Below are positions 15,674 through 24,704 of a DNA stretch of 64,000 bases, one piece after another (positions within the stretch are counted from its first letter, which is position 1; every line of letters starts with the position of its first letter). This DNA is from JAEMQF01 sp963850525 (GTDB lineage Bacteria; Pseudomonadota; Gammaproteobacteria; Burkholderiales; Burkholderiaceae_C), in NCBI GenBank assembly GCA_963850525.1, contig CAWKLQ010000012.1:310001-374000 (forward strand), in the 5' to 3' direction. The notes under the pieces were generated by a model. It saw only the letters and a program-made list of their open reading frames with translations, did no database searches and had not been told where the DNA came from. A program made the position numbers and the translations under genes.

Positions 15674-16960
15674 TCAGCCTGCCTCAGGCAAGAGGGCATG
15701 CACCGCGCTCACGCCGCTGCGCACCGATCCCTCCAGCGTCGCCGGGTAAGGGCCGGCGATATAGTCACCTGCGGCCGTCAGGCGGGTGGCAACGTGCGTC
15801 GGCGGGCGCTCGAGTTGCGCGACACAACGAAACGTTGCGCGCTTCTCGGTCAGCACCTGAACCGGTTGCAATGCGCTCATCGGCAGCGGATGCAGGACTT
15901 GTGCGGCCTGAGTCATGCACGCCTGAATCGCTGCCGCGGTGCCGCGCTCGACCCAGTCGCGCGCGCCGCTGATGACAAACGCCAACAGCCCCTCAGGGCC
16001 GCCCAGCTGACCTCGATCGAAGACAAACTGCGCGGGCCGGCAGGCGTCTGTGTCCAAGGCGAGCATCGGAAACGGCAGGCGCGCTCCTTCGCAGCGGATG
16101 TAGACGGTCATGATCGGCTCGAACGGCAGGCTTCGGGCGATCGCGGCCCAGTGCGGCGCGTGGGGCTCGGCCAGGCGCGCGGCCTCCGACGACGTCGTCG
16201 CGAGCACGACACGGTCGAAGCGCTGGTCGTGCACCGACCAGGATTCGCCGACCAGGTGCAGCGCGTCGATGCGCGTCAACGTGACGACCGCAGCAGCTTG
16301 CTCGCGCAACCACCTCAGCGCCGGCGCCGGAAAGGCCTCGCTGAGGCCGACTTTGGGCAGCAGAAGATCCGACGACCCCGCTGCGCCAAACAAGGCGTCG
16401 CGCAGCACGCGCAGGAATACTCTGGCGCTGGCCTGGTCCGATGGTGTGTTCAACGCGGCGACGCACAGCGGATCGATCAGTTCGCGTCGTATATCCGTCG
16501 GCAGGCGCGCCGTGAGCGCGGCCACATTCAAGGATTCGGCGCACTGGAAACGCGCCAGCGCCCAGCGTGCGGCCTCGATCACGAGCGTCAGTTTGCTGCG
16601 CGCCGTCCAGGTCGGGTGCCGGGCCACCGCCAGCGTCAGCGCCAGCAGCGCCGGCCCGGGCCGCAGCGTCAGGCCATTGCCGGCAGCGTCGCGCAGCGTC
16701 AGGGGGGTGCGCAACAGGAGCTCGCCCGGATTCGCTGCCACCAGCCGCATCAGCCTGAGCAACTCGCTGTACGCGCCGATCATGATGTGCTGGCCGTTGT
16801 CGAGAAGCAGGCCGTCGAAATCGACGCTGCGGGCGCGTCCGCCGCAGTGTTTTGCCATCTCGAACAGCGTCACGTGGTGGCCCAGGCGTGTCGCTTCCAC
16901 AGCCGCGGCCAAGCCGGCCCAGCCGGCACCGATGACCGCGATCCTGCTAGCCTGGCGCAT
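15674..16960 (-). CDS. hpnE: Hydroxysqualene dehydroxylase
   Basis: HpnE is a flavin-dependent enzyme that reduces hydroxysqualene to squalene, the last step of the HpnC-HpnD-HpnE route. The protein (428 residues from this start) opens with the FAD dinucleotide motif VIGAGWAGLAAAVEA, followed by HCGGRARS and DNGQHIMIGAYSE, all typical of the amine-oxidase-like family. I chose ATG at 16960; TTG codons at 16975 and 16987 could also start it with overlap into hpnD. It is the third gene of hpnCDE. Confidence 0.9.
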   Translation of the reverse strand: MRQASRIAVIGAGWAGLAAAVEATRLGHHVTLFEMAKHCGGRARSVDFDGLLLDNGQHIMIGAYSELLRLMRLVAANPGELLLRTPLTLRDAAGNGLTLRPGPALLALTLAVARHPTWTARSKLTLVIEAARWALARFQCAESLNVAALTARLPTDIRRELIDPLCVAALNTPSDQASARVFLRVLRDALFGAAGSSDLLLPKVGLSEAFPAPALRWLREQAAAVVTLTRIDALHLVGESWSVHDQRFDRVVLATTSSEAARLAEPHAPHWAAIARSLPFEPIMTVYIRCEGARLPFPMLALDTDACRPAQFVFDRGQLGGPEGLLAFVISGARDWVERGTAAAIQACMTQAAQVLHPLPMSALQPVQVLTEKRATFRCVAQLERPPTHVATRLTAAGDYIAGPYPATLEGSVRSGVSAVHALLPEAG

Positions 16961-16971
16961 CGGTGGCGCTG

Positions 16972-17808
16972 TCAACGTGCCTGCCAATGCGTGCGCGCAG
17001 CGATCCAGAGTTTGCGAATCGGTGTCAGCGACGTGCGTTGATGCAGCACGTTGAAGTCATCGGCCTCGATTTCGCGGAGCAGCGTGCGATAGATGTTGGC
17101 CATCATGAGCCCGGGTTTTTGCGCTGTGCGATCTGCGGGGGCGAGCAGGGCGAGTGCGTCTTCGTAAGTGCGGTGCGCACGCTGCGCTTGGAATTTCATG
17201 AGGGCGACAAACCTGTCGCTCGAGTTGCGCGCGATCACTTCGTGCGCTTTCACATCGAACTGTTTGAGCTCGGCCATCGGCAGGTAGATGCGGCCCCGGC
17301 GGGCGTCATCGCCGACGTCGCGGATGATGTTGGTGAGTTGCATCGCCACGCCCAGCTTGTGTGCGTACCCGAGCGTGCTCGGCTGGGTTCGACCGAAGAT
17401 GCCTGAGGCGACTTCGCCGACGATTCCCGCGACAAGGTGGCAATACCGCTCCAGCGCAATGAAGTCGAGGTAACGCGACTGGTCCAGATCCATCTGACAG
17501 CCGTCAATCACGGCGTTCAGGTGCGTGGCCTCGATGCCATGCGCAGCGGTATGTGGCATCAGGGCTTGCGTGGCAGGGTGGCTGGGCTGGCCGGAAAAGC
17601 TGGCGGCCACTTCGCCGCGCCACCACGCGAGTTTGGTGCGCGCCACGCCCGGGTCCTCGACTTCATCGACGACATCGTCGACTTCGCGGCAGAACGCATA
17701 GAACGCGGTGATCGCCGCGCGTTGCGCAGGCGGCAGGAACAGGAACGCGTAATAAAAGCTCGAGCCGCTTTGCGCGGCGCGTTGTTGCACGTAAGCGGCG
17801 GGGGTCAT
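16972..17808 (-). CDS. hpnD: Presqualene diphosphate synthase
   Basis: HpnD joins two farnesyl diphosphates into presqualene diphosphate. The 278-residue protein belongs to the squalene/phytoene synthase family. The first aspartate-rich motif is FCREVDDVVDE and the second is NIIRDVGDDARRGRIYLP. The start ATG at 17808 overlaps the hpnC stop by four bases (ATGA), indicating coupling; GTG at 17814 is an alternative. It has the length and motifs expected for a functional enzyme. Confidence 0.92.
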   Translation of the reverse strand: MTPAAYVQQRAAQSGSSFYYAFLFLPPAQRAAITAFYAFCREVDDVVDEVEDPGVARTKLAWWRGEVAASFSGQPSHPATQALMPHTAAHGIEATHLNAVIDGCQMDLDQSRYLDFIALERYCHLVAGIVGEVASGIFGRTQPSTLGYAHKLGVAMQLTNIIRDVGDDARRGRIYLPMAELKQFDVKAHEVIARNSSDRFVALMKFQAQRAHRTYEDALALLAPADRTAQKPGLMMANIYRTLLREIEADDFNVLHQRTSLTPIRKLWIAARTHWQAR

Positions 17809-18659
17809 GGGCACGCGGCAACTTCGGCTGCCTCTGCCGGCCGCATTTGCAGGGCGCGCCAGAGCAGCAGCGCGCCGTCTGCGGCATGCAGCACCGGTCG
17901 ACTTTGAATCGTGCCGCCTTGCAGGGCGTCGACCTTATCCAGAATTCGCAAGCCGCCTTGCACGACGAGGCGCAACTCCCATCCGGCGCGGCCTTCGATC
18001 TGGTGCACGAGCGGCGCGCCGCGGTGCATGAGCGTTCTGGCCCATTGCACGAGCTCGCTCACGACGGCGCGCGACGCCGGCGTATCGCGGCGTTGCCACT
18101 GCGATTGCACAGCCGCACCATGGCGTTTGCATTCTTCGTCCGGCACGTAGTGGCGACCGCGCGCCAAATCCACGCCCAGGTCTTGCCAGAAATTGGCGAG
18201 TTGCAGCGCCGTGCAAATCGCGTCGGAGCGCGCCAGCGCGAGTTCGTCGTCGACGCCGTAAAGGTGCAGCATCAGGCGCCCCACCGGGTTGGCGGAGCGG
18301 CGGCAATAGTCGAGCAGTTCATCGCGGTCCGTATAGCCGGGCTTGCACACGTCTTGCTCGAAGGCACTGAGCAAGTCGGTCAGCAGCGGCAGGGGCAGCC
18401 GAAATTGCGCCAACACCGGGCGCAAGGGACCGAACACCTCGGGCCAGCGCGACGAGCCGGCCGCGCCGCTGGCGGCGGCGGCCAGATCGGCGCGCAATGC
18501 CGCCAGATCGGCCAAGCGCGTCTGCGGATCGGCATCGCCCTCGTCGGCGATATCGTCGGCGGTTCTCGCGAACCTATAGATCGCCACCACCGCCGGGCGC
18601 AGCCGTGCCGGGCAAAGCCACGACGCGACGGGAAAATTTTCGTAGTGATTCACGGCCAC
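17805..18659 (-). CDS. hpnC: Hydroxysqualene synthase
   Basis: HpnC converts presqualene diphosphate to hydroxysqualene. The 284-residue protein (GTG start at 18659, MAVNHYENFPVASWL) is a squalene/phytoene synthase homologue with the motif RTADDIADEGD and the second motif NFWQDLGVDLARGRHYVP. The open frame continues to an ATG at 18746, but that start would overlap the -35 box of the divergent efflux promoter and does not match where homologues begin. It heads the hpnCDE run. The squalene cyclase hpnF/shc is not in this window. Confidence 0.9.
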   Translation of the reverse strand: MAVNHYENFPVASWLCPARLRPAVVAIYRFARTADDIADEGDADPQTRLADLAALRADLAAAASGAAGSSRWPEVFGPLRPVLAQFRLPLPLLTDLLSAFEQDVCKPGYTDRDELLDYCRRSANPVGRLMLHLYGVDDELALARSDAICTALQLANFWQDLGVDLARGRHYVPDEECKRHGAAVQSQWQRRDTPASRAVVSELVQWARTLMHRGAPLVHQIEGRAGWELRLVVQGGLRILDKVDALQGGTIQSRPVLHAADGALLLWRALQMRPAEAAEVAACP

Positions 18660-18732
18660 GCGGCGATTGTCTACGCGGAACTGCCCCTGGCGTGGCGGCC
18701 CGGTGCGGCCGCAGGGCGACGCCGGAACTCGA

Positions 18733-18761
18733 TTGACATTGATCATTTCCGCTTCTATATT
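18733..18761 (+). promoter_or_regulatory. Sigma-70 promoter of the RND efflux operon
   Basis: TTGACA (18733-18738) and TATATT (18756-18761) are separated by exactly 17 bases, making this the best sigma-70 promoter in the window. Transcription should begin near 18768, inside the palindromic operator, giving a leader of about 90 bases before the membrane fusion protein. Confidence 0.85.
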
Positions 18762-18779
18762 ACTGACTGGTCAGTCAGT
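18762..18779. promoter_or_regulatory. TetR-type operator palindrome
   Basis: ACTGACTG and CAGTCAGT form a perfect 8-bp inverted repeat around a two-base centre (GT). It begins directly after the -10 box and covers the expected start of transcription, so a bound repressor would block the promoter. Palindromes of this ACTGAC/GTCAGT type are typical of TetR/AcrR efflux repressors. No tetR gene is adjacent or in the window. Confidence 0.8.
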
Positions 18780-18856
18780 TACTCCGGCCGACCGATCATT
18801 TCCGGCAGTCCGCGAGCTCGATCTCGCTGGCCGTGAGACTTGAAGAGAGCCCCATC

Positions 18857-19996
18857 ATGAACTACCGAATCCTGCCCGCAGTCGCCTTGTTTGCCCTTTT
18901 GGCCGCGTGTTCGAAACCCGCGCCGAAAGCCGACCCGGTGCGTGCCGTCAAGACCGTCCGGGTGCAGGCGCAATCGGCGCAGGCGACCCAGGAATTCGCC
19001 GGCGAAGTGCGCGCGAAAACCGAATCTCGACTGGGGTTCCGGGTGGGCGGCAAGATCACCCGGCGCGATGCCGACGTGGGCAGCGCGGTGGCGGCCGGCC
19101 AGGTTCTCGCGCAGCTCGATTCGAAGGACTTGCAACTCGGCCAGGACGCGGCTGCAGCCGGCTTTGTTGCGGCCCGGGTGACCCTCGAGCAGGCCCAGGC
19201 CGACTATCGCCGCTTCAAGGATTTGCTTGATAAGGGCTTCATCAGCGCCGCCGAGCTCGAACGCCGCGAGTCGGTCGTGAAGTCGGCGCAGGCGCAGTTT
19301 GACCAGGCCAAGGCGCAGGCGAGCGCGCAAGGCAACCAAACCGGATATGCGACGCTGGTGGCCGACGCGAGCGGCGTGATCACCGGCATCGACGCCGAGC
19401 CCGGCATGGTCGTCGCCGCAGGGACACCTGTGCTCAGGCTCGCCCACAACGGCCCGCGCGACGTGGTGTTCTCCGTCCCCGAGGATCAGGTCGCGGCGAT
19501 CAAGGCGCTCGGTGCGACGCCGGGCGCCTTCAAGGTTCGCCTGTGGGGTGAGACCGGTCTCGCCCACCCGGCAACGCTGCGCGAAATTGCTGCGGCGGCG
19601 GACCCGGTGACGCGCACTTTTCTCGTCAAGGCAGACATCGGCAACATTCGAGGTGTGCGGCTCGGGCAAACGGCGACGGTGGTGGTCGAGCTGCCGCGGG
19701 TCGCTGGAATCACGAAGCTCCCGCTGTCGGCGCTGCGCGAAGAACTGGGCAAGTCCGCCGTCTGGGTCGTCGACGAGGCGAGCATGACGGTGGCGCTGCG
19801 TCCCGTGCAAGTGCTGGGCACGCAGGGCAATGAGGTCGTCATCGGCGCTGGGGTGAGCCCGCAGCAAATCGTCGTGACCGCGGGCGTGCACGTGCTCGAG
19901 CCGGGGCAGAAGGTGAAGCTTTTTGCGCAGCCCGGCGCCGTCGCAGCCGCCGACGCGACGGGCGGCCCAGCTCCCGTCCAGAGGGGAACCAATTGA
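18857..19996 (+). CDS. RND efflux periplasmic adaptor (membrane fusion protein), lipoprotein
   Basis: This 379-residue adaptor links an RND pump to an outer-membrane channel. A lipoprotein signal ends in LLAAC, placing the lipidated Cys at residue 18. A biotinyl-lipoyl-like domain (RLGFRVGGKITRRDADVGSAV) flanks a coiled-coil hairpin of roughly residues 95-160 (DFKD-like helices rich in Ala, Gln and Lys), followed by beta-barrel and membrane-proximal domains. ATG at 18857 is the natural start; a GTG extension to 18833 would block the signal peptide. Its stop overlaps the RND gene (TTGA). Control by the upstream operator is inferred. Confidence 0.9.
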   Translation: MNYRILPAVALFALLAACSKPAPKADPVRAVKTVRVQAQSAQATQEFAGEVRAKTESRLGFRVGGKITRRDADVGSAVAAGQVLAQLDSKDLQLGQDAAAAGFVAARVTLEQAQADYRRFKDLLDKGFISAAELERRESVVKSAQAQFDQAKAQASAQGNQTGYATLVADASGVITGIDAEPGMVVAAGTPVLRLAHNGPRDVVFSVPEDQVAAIKALGATPGAFKVRLWGETGLAHPATLREIAAAADPVTRTFLVKADIGNIRGVRLGQTATVVVELPRVAGITKLPLSALREELGKSAVWVVDEASMTVALRPVQVLGTQGNEVVIGAGVSPQQIVVTAGVHVLEPGQKVKLFAQPGAVAAADATGGPAPVQRGTN

Positions 19997-22900
19997 GCGC
20001 CAGCGTCGATTCGGCGGCGGACACTGCGGACGCGCCAGCGCCCCGAATGAACATCTCCAAGTGGGCGCTGGATCATCCCGCGCTGACACGCTATCTGTTG
20101 GTCGTCTTGCTCGTGCTTGGCACTGCGGCCTACTTCCAACTCGGGCAAGACGAGGACCCGCCGTTCACGTTTCGCGCCATGGCGCTGCGCGTGTTCTGGC
20201 CGGGCGCGACGGCGCAGCAAGTCGCCGAGCAGGTGACTGACAAACTCGAGCGCACGCTGCAGGAAGTGCACTACGCCGACAAGATTCGCAGCTATTCCAA
20301 GCCGGGCGAAGCGCTCATCATTTTTCAGGTGCAGGATTCGTCGCCACCCAAGGAGATGGCGCAGACCTGGTACAGCGTGCGCAAGAAGATCGGCGATATG
20401 CGCGCCACCTTGCCGGCAGGCGTGATCGGGCCTTTCTTCAACGATGAATTCGGCGACGTCTACGGCTCGATGTTTGCCTTGTCGACCGACGGATTTACCT
20501 ATCAGGAACTGAAGGACCATGCCGACCGGGTGCGCCAGCGACTGCTGAAGGTGCGCCACGTCAACAAGGTTGCCGTGTTCGGCGCCCAAGACGAAAAGAT
20601 CTTTGTCGAGTTCTCGCAAAAGCGTCTCGCGCAACTCGGTCTGGACTTGACCCAGGTGCTGGCGCAGCTTGGCCAACAAAATGCCGTGGAGTCGGCCGGA
20701 ACGATCAACTCGCCGACCGATTTTGTGCAGGTGCGTGTCGCCGGCCAATTCAATTCCGTGGATGAGCTGAAAGCCTTCGCGATCCGCGCCGGGGGCAACA
20801 GCATGAAGCTGGGCGACATCGCGCAAGTCACGCGCGCCTACGTCGACCCGCCCCAGGTCAAGGTTCGCCACCAGGGCAAGGAAGTGATTGCGCTGGGCGT
20901 ATCGATGGCCAAAGGCGGCGACATCATTCAAATGGGCCAGGCCCTGGATCAGGCCACTGCCGCGGTGCGCGCAGAACTGCCCGTGGGAATCGAGTTGCAC
21001 CAGTTCCAGAACCAGGCGCAGGTCGTGTCACGTTCGGTGAGCGAGTTCGTGCGCGTCCTGATCGAAGCGGTGTGCGTCGTGCTCGCCGTAAGCTTCATCA
21101 GCCTGGGTCTGCACTTCAAGCCCTTGCGGCTGGACTGGCGGCCGGGAATGGTCGTGGGCATCACGATTCCGCTGGTCCTGGCGATCACCTTCGTCGTGAT
21201 GTACTACTGGGGCGTGGGCCTGCACAAGATTTCGCTGGGCTCGCTGATCATCGCGCTCGGGCTGCTCGTCGACGACGCCATCATCGCGGTGGAGATGATG
21301 GTGCGCAAACTCGAAGAAGGCTTTGACAAGGTGCGCGCCGCGACCTTCGCCTATGAGGCCACCGCGATGCCGATGTTGACCGGCACCCTCATCACGGCGG
21401 TGGGCTTTCTGCCAATAGGCATGGCGCAGTCAACAGTGGGCGAGTACACCTTTGCGATTTTTGCGGTGACGGCGGCAGCCTTGCTGATTTCGTGGATTGT
21501 CTCGGTGTATTTCGTTCCCTACGTGGGCACACTGCTGCTGAAGGCCAAGCCCCACGCCAATGGCGACCCGCAGCCCCATGAGTTGTTCGACACGCCCTTT
21601 TACGCGGGCTTTCGCAGGCTCGTGAACTGGTGCGTTGCGCACCGCTGGATCACGATTGCGCTGACCGTCGCAACCCTGGGCCTGGGCGTGCTGGGAATGG
21701 GCAAGGTGCAAAACCAGTTCTTCCCGGATTCGAGCCGGCTCGAGGTTCTCGTCGACCTGTGGTCACCCGAGGGAACCTCGTTCGCGGCGAACGAGGAGCT
21801 TGCCAAGCGCGTCGAGGCGCGCATCATGAAGTTCAAAGGCGTCGAGCACGTGACGACGTGGGTGGGCAGCGGGGCGGAGCGCTTTGTCCTGGTTCTGGAC
21901 CAGATTTTCCCGCAGAGCAACGTCAGCCAGATGATCGTGCAGACCGGCAACGTGGCGGCGCGCGAGCAACTGCGACTGCAACTTCCGGAGGTTCTTGCCA
22001 CCGAGTTCCCCGAGGTGCGCGGGCGCGCCAAACTCTTGCCCAACGGGCCGCCAGTGCCTTACCCGGTGCAGTTTCGCGTTGTCGGTCAGGACGTTGCCCA
22101 GGTGCGTGCCTATGCCGACGAAGTGAAGGCGGTGCTGCGCGCCAATCCGAACATGCGCGGCGTGAACGACAACTGGAATGAAGCGGTCAAGGTGTTGCGA
22201 CTCGACATCGACCAGGACAAGGCGCGCGCGCTCGGCGTCTCGAGCTCGGGAATTGCGCAGGCGGCGCGAACCATCAATTCCGGAACCAACATCGGCCAGT
22301 ACCGCGACGGCGACAAACTCATCGACATCGTGCTGCGTCAACCGCTCGAAGAACGCGACACCCTCAGCGACCTGGGCAATGCCTACGTGCCCACGTCGTC
22401 CGGGCGCAGCATTCCGCTGGCACAGATTGCCAAAGCGCGCCTGGCGTGGGAACCCGGCGTGTTGTGGCGCGAGGGGCGCGACTACGCGGCGACGGTGCAG
22501 GGCGACATCGTCGAAGGCTTGCAAGGCGCCACGGTGACGGCGCAAATCAATCCTCAGTTGGATCCGATTCGCGCGCGGCTGCTGCCCGGCTACCGCATCG
22601 ACATTGCCGGCGCAGTCGAAGAAAGCAGCAAGGGCCAGGGTTCGATCGCCGCAGGCGCGCCGCTGATGCTGTTCATCATGTTCACGCTGCTCATGCTGCA
22701 ACTGCACAGCTTCAGCCGCTCCGTACTGGTATTCATGACGGCGCCGATGGGAATCGCCGGCGTCGCCGCGGCCTTGCTCGTGCTCGACAGGCCCTTCGGT
22801 TTTGTGGCGCTGCTCGGCGTGATCGCGCTGATGGGAATGATCATGCGCAACTCGGTGATCCTGATCGACCAGATCGAGCAGGACCGCGCGCGCGGCGCGG

Positions 22901-23142
22901 CGACCTGGAACGCGATCGTCGAAGCGGCGGTGCGGCGCCTGCGGCCCATCATTCTGACGGCGGCTGCGGCGGTGCTGGCGATGATCCCGCTGTCGCGCAG
23001 CGTGTTCTGGGGGCCGATGGCGGTGGCCATCATGGGCGGGCTGATCGTCGCCACGGCGTTGACCTTGCTCGCGCTGCCGGCACTTTATGCCGCGTGGTAC
23101 CGCGTCAAGCCGCCTGAGATCGAGGCTGAGCTGGCCCGCTAG
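19993..23142 (+). CDS. RND family efflux transporter permease
   Basis: This 1049-residue inner-membrane pump is of the AcrB/HAE type and exports drugs or other amphiphiles using the proton gradient. Two repeats of one plus five transmembrane helices and large periplasmic loops are visible. The proton-relay aspartates of TM4 are Asp427-Asp428 (GLLVDDAIIAVEMM), and the GxxxRP region near the C-terminus includes RLRPIILTAAAAVLAM. The TTG at 19993 overlaps the adaptor stop by four bases; ATG at 20047 (MNISKWALDHP) is a good alternative start. No outer-membrane factor follows; the next gene is a tRNA. Substrate is unknown. Confidence 0.92.
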   Translation: MSASVDSAADTADAPAPRMNISKWALDHPALTRYLLVVLLVLGTAAYFQLGQDEDPPFTFRAMALRVFWPGATAQQVAEQVTDKLERTLQEVHYADKIRSYSKPGEALIIFQVQDSSPPKEMAQTWYSVRKKIGDMRATLPAGVIGPFFNDEFGDVYGSMFALSTDGFTYQELKDHADRVRQRLLKVRHVNKVAVFGAQDEKIFVEFSQKRLAQLGLDLTQVLAQLGQQNAVESAGTINSPTDFVQVRVAGQFNSVDELKAFAIRAGGNSMKLGDIAQVTRAYVDPPQVKVRHQGKEVIALGVSMAKGGDIIQMGQALDQATAAVRAELPVGIELHQFQNQAQVVSRSVSEFVRVLIEAVCVVLAVSFISLGLHFKPLRLDWRPGMVVGITIPLVLAITFVVMYYWGVGLHKISLGSLIIALGLLVDDAIIAVEMMVRKLEEGFDKVRAATFAYEATAMPMLTGTLITAVGFLPIGMAQSTVGEYTFAIFAVTAAALLISWIVSVYFVPYVGTLLLKAKPHANGDPQPHELFDTPFYAGFRRLVNWCVAHRWITIALTVATLGLGVLGMGKVQNQFFPDSSRLEVLVDLWSPEGTSFAANEELAKRVEARIMKFKGVEHVTTWVGSGAERFVLVLDQIFPQSNVSQMIVQTGNVAAREQLRLQLPEVLATEFPEVRGRAKLLPNGPPVPYPVQFRVVGQDVAQVRAYADEVKAVLRANPNMRGVNDNWNEAVKVLRLDIDQDKARALGVSSSGIAQAARTINSGTNIGQYRDGDKLIDIVLRQPLEERDTLSDLGNAYVPTSSGRSIPLAQIAKARLAWEPGVLWREGRDYAATVQGDIVEGLQGATVTAQINPQLDPIRARLLPGYRIDIAGAVEESSKGQGSIAAGAPLMLFIMFTLLMLQLHSFSRSVLVFMTAPMGIAGVAAALLVLDRPFGFVALLGVIALMGMIMRNSVILIDQIEQDRARGAATWNAIVEAAVRRLRPIILTAAAAVLAMIPLSRSVFWGPMAVAIMGGLIVATALTLLALPALYAAWYRVKPPEIEAELAR

Positions 23143-23230
23143 AATGCGCGGCTGACCGATGGCGATGCGCCCAGCGGGGCCGCGCAGGGCGCGCTTCGAG
23201 CTCGAGCGCGGGGCCTGAAGCCAGCACGCC

Positions 23231-23317
23231 GCGCGGGTGGCGAAATTGGTAGACGCACCAGGTTTAGGTCCTGACGCCAGCGATGGTGTGGGGGTTCGAG
23301 TCCCCCCCCGCGCACCA
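23231..23317 (+). tRNA. tRNA-Leu (anticodon TAG)
   Basis: The 87-base gene begins GCGCGGGTGG, has the class II long variable arm, the TTCGAGTCC T-loop region, and ends in encoded CCA at 23315-23317. The anticodon TAG is at 23265-23267 in the loop TTTAGGT, closed by CAGG/CCTG. It reads CUA and, with wobble, other CUN codons. It lies 26 bases before tig. Confidence 0.96.
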
Positions 23318-23343
23318 CAACAGAAACAAGGATCCATTGCATC

Positions 23344-24651
23344 ATGTCAGTTCATGTCGAAACCCTCGAAAAGCTGGAACGTCGAATCACCCTGACGTTG
23401 CCCGCCGCGGAGATCGAGACCGAAGTCAATACGCGGCTGAAGCGGCTCTCGCGCACCGTCAAAGCGGCGGGGTTTCGACCCGGCAAGGTGCCGATGAGCG
23501 TGGTCGCGCAGCGCTACGGTTATTCGGTTCACTACGAGGTCATGAACGACAAGGTCGGTGCGGTGTTTTCCGACGCGGTTAGCCAGGCCAAGTTGCGTGT
23601 CGCAGGCGCGCCGCGGATCACGGAAAAGGAAGGCGCGCCGGAAGGGCATATGACGTTCGACGCGACCTTCGAGGTCTACCCGGAGATCAAGCTGGGTGAC
23701 CTGACGCAAACCGCCGTCGAGCGCGTGACGACCGAGGTCACCGACGCGGCGATCGACAAGACGCTCGACATCTTGCGCAAGCAGCGGCGTACCTTCGCTC
23801 AGCGCGCGGCCGCCGAGCCGGCGCTGGTGGGGGACCGGGTCTCGATCGACTTCGAGGGCAAGATCGACGGCGTGGTGTTCAACGGCGGTTCTGCGAAAGA
23901 CTTCCAGTTCACGATCGGCGAAGGCCAGATGCTCGAGCAGTTCGACGCCGCGGTGCGCGGCATGAAGACCGGTGACTCGAAGACTTTTCCGCTGCAGTTC
24001 CCGGCCGACTACCAGGGCAAGGACGTTGCGGGCAAGGAAGCCGATTTCCTCGTGACGCTGAAGAAGATCGAACAGCAGCACTTGCCTGAGATCAACGAAG
24101 CCTTCGCCAAGGCGCTGGGCATCAAGGACGGCAGCGTCGAGGGGCTGCGCGCCGACGTGAAGCGCAACCTCGAGCGTGAAGTGAAGTTTCGGATCGCGGC
24201 GCGCAACAAGGCCAGCGTCATGGACGCCCTGGTCGCCGTGGCCGAGCTGGAAGTGCCTGCCGCGTTGGTCAAGGGCGAAGTCGAGCGGATGGTCGAGGGC
24301 GCTCGCGCCGATCTGAAGAAGCGTGGCGTCAAGGACGCCGAGACCGCACCGATCCCCAATGACGTGTTCGAACCCCAGGCGCAGCGGCGCGTTCGCCTGG
24401 GTCTGGTCGTCGGCGAACTCGTGCGCACGCACAACCTGCAGGCCAAGCCGGATCAGTTGCAGGCGCACATCGAGGAGATGTCGCAAAGCTACGAAAAGCC
24501 CGCCGAAGTGATGCGCTGGTACCTCAGCGACCGCCAGCGCATGGCGGAGATTGAAGCCGTGGTGGTTGAGAACAACGTTGCAGCATTCGTGCTTGGCAAG
24601 GCGAAAGTCACGGACAAGGCCGTGCCGTTCGACGAACTGATGGCCGCTTGA
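23344..24651 (+). CDS. tig: Trigger factor (ribosome-associated chaperone, prolyl isomerase)
   Basis: Trigger factor binds the ribosome exit tunnel and shields nascent chains. The 435-residue protein has the N-terminal ribosome-binding domain with a GFRPGKVPMSVV version of the signature loop near residue 43, a central FKBP-type domain (about 160-245; GDRVSIDFEGKIDGVVF), and a C-terminal SurA-like helical domain. The start ATG at 23344 is preceded by an AAGGAT site. It heads the tig-clpP-clpX-lon proteostasis block, an order conserved in most proteobacteria. Confidence 0.97.
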   Translation: MSVHVETLEKLERRITLTLPAAEIETEVNTRLKRLSRTVKAAGFRPGKVPMSVVAQRYGYSVHYEVMNDKVGAVFSDAVSQAKLRVAGAPRITEKEGAPEGHMTFDATFEVYPEIKLGDLTQTAVERVTTEVTDAAIDKTLDILRKQRRTFAQRAAAEPALVGDRVSIDFEGKIDGVVFNGGSAKDFQFTIGEGQMLEQFDAAVRGMKTGDSKTFPLQFPADYQGKDVAGKEADFLVTLKKIEQQHLPEINEAFAKALGIKDGSVEGLRADVKRNLEREVKFRIAARNKASVMDALVAVAELEVPAALVKGEVERMVEGARADLKKRGVKDAETAPIPNDVFEPQAQRRVRLGLVVGELVRTHNLQAKPDQLQAHIEEMSQSYEKPAEVMRWYLSDRQRMAEIEAVVVENNVAAFVLGKAKVTDKAVPFDELMAA

Positions 24652-24704
24652 CGCCACATAATCGGCGCACACGACCCACAGGTCCCCTCTACCCAAGGAC
24701 ATCC

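Noticed and set aside
18660..18746. Longer hpnC starting at ATG 18746
   Set aside because: It would overlap the -35 box of the divergent efflux promoter and add residues absent from homologues; GTG at 18659 matches the family start.
19840..23337. Long antisense frames opposite the RND genes
   Set aside because: They mirror strong plus-strand coding frames, have His/Arg/Gln-rich composition and no recognisable domains.
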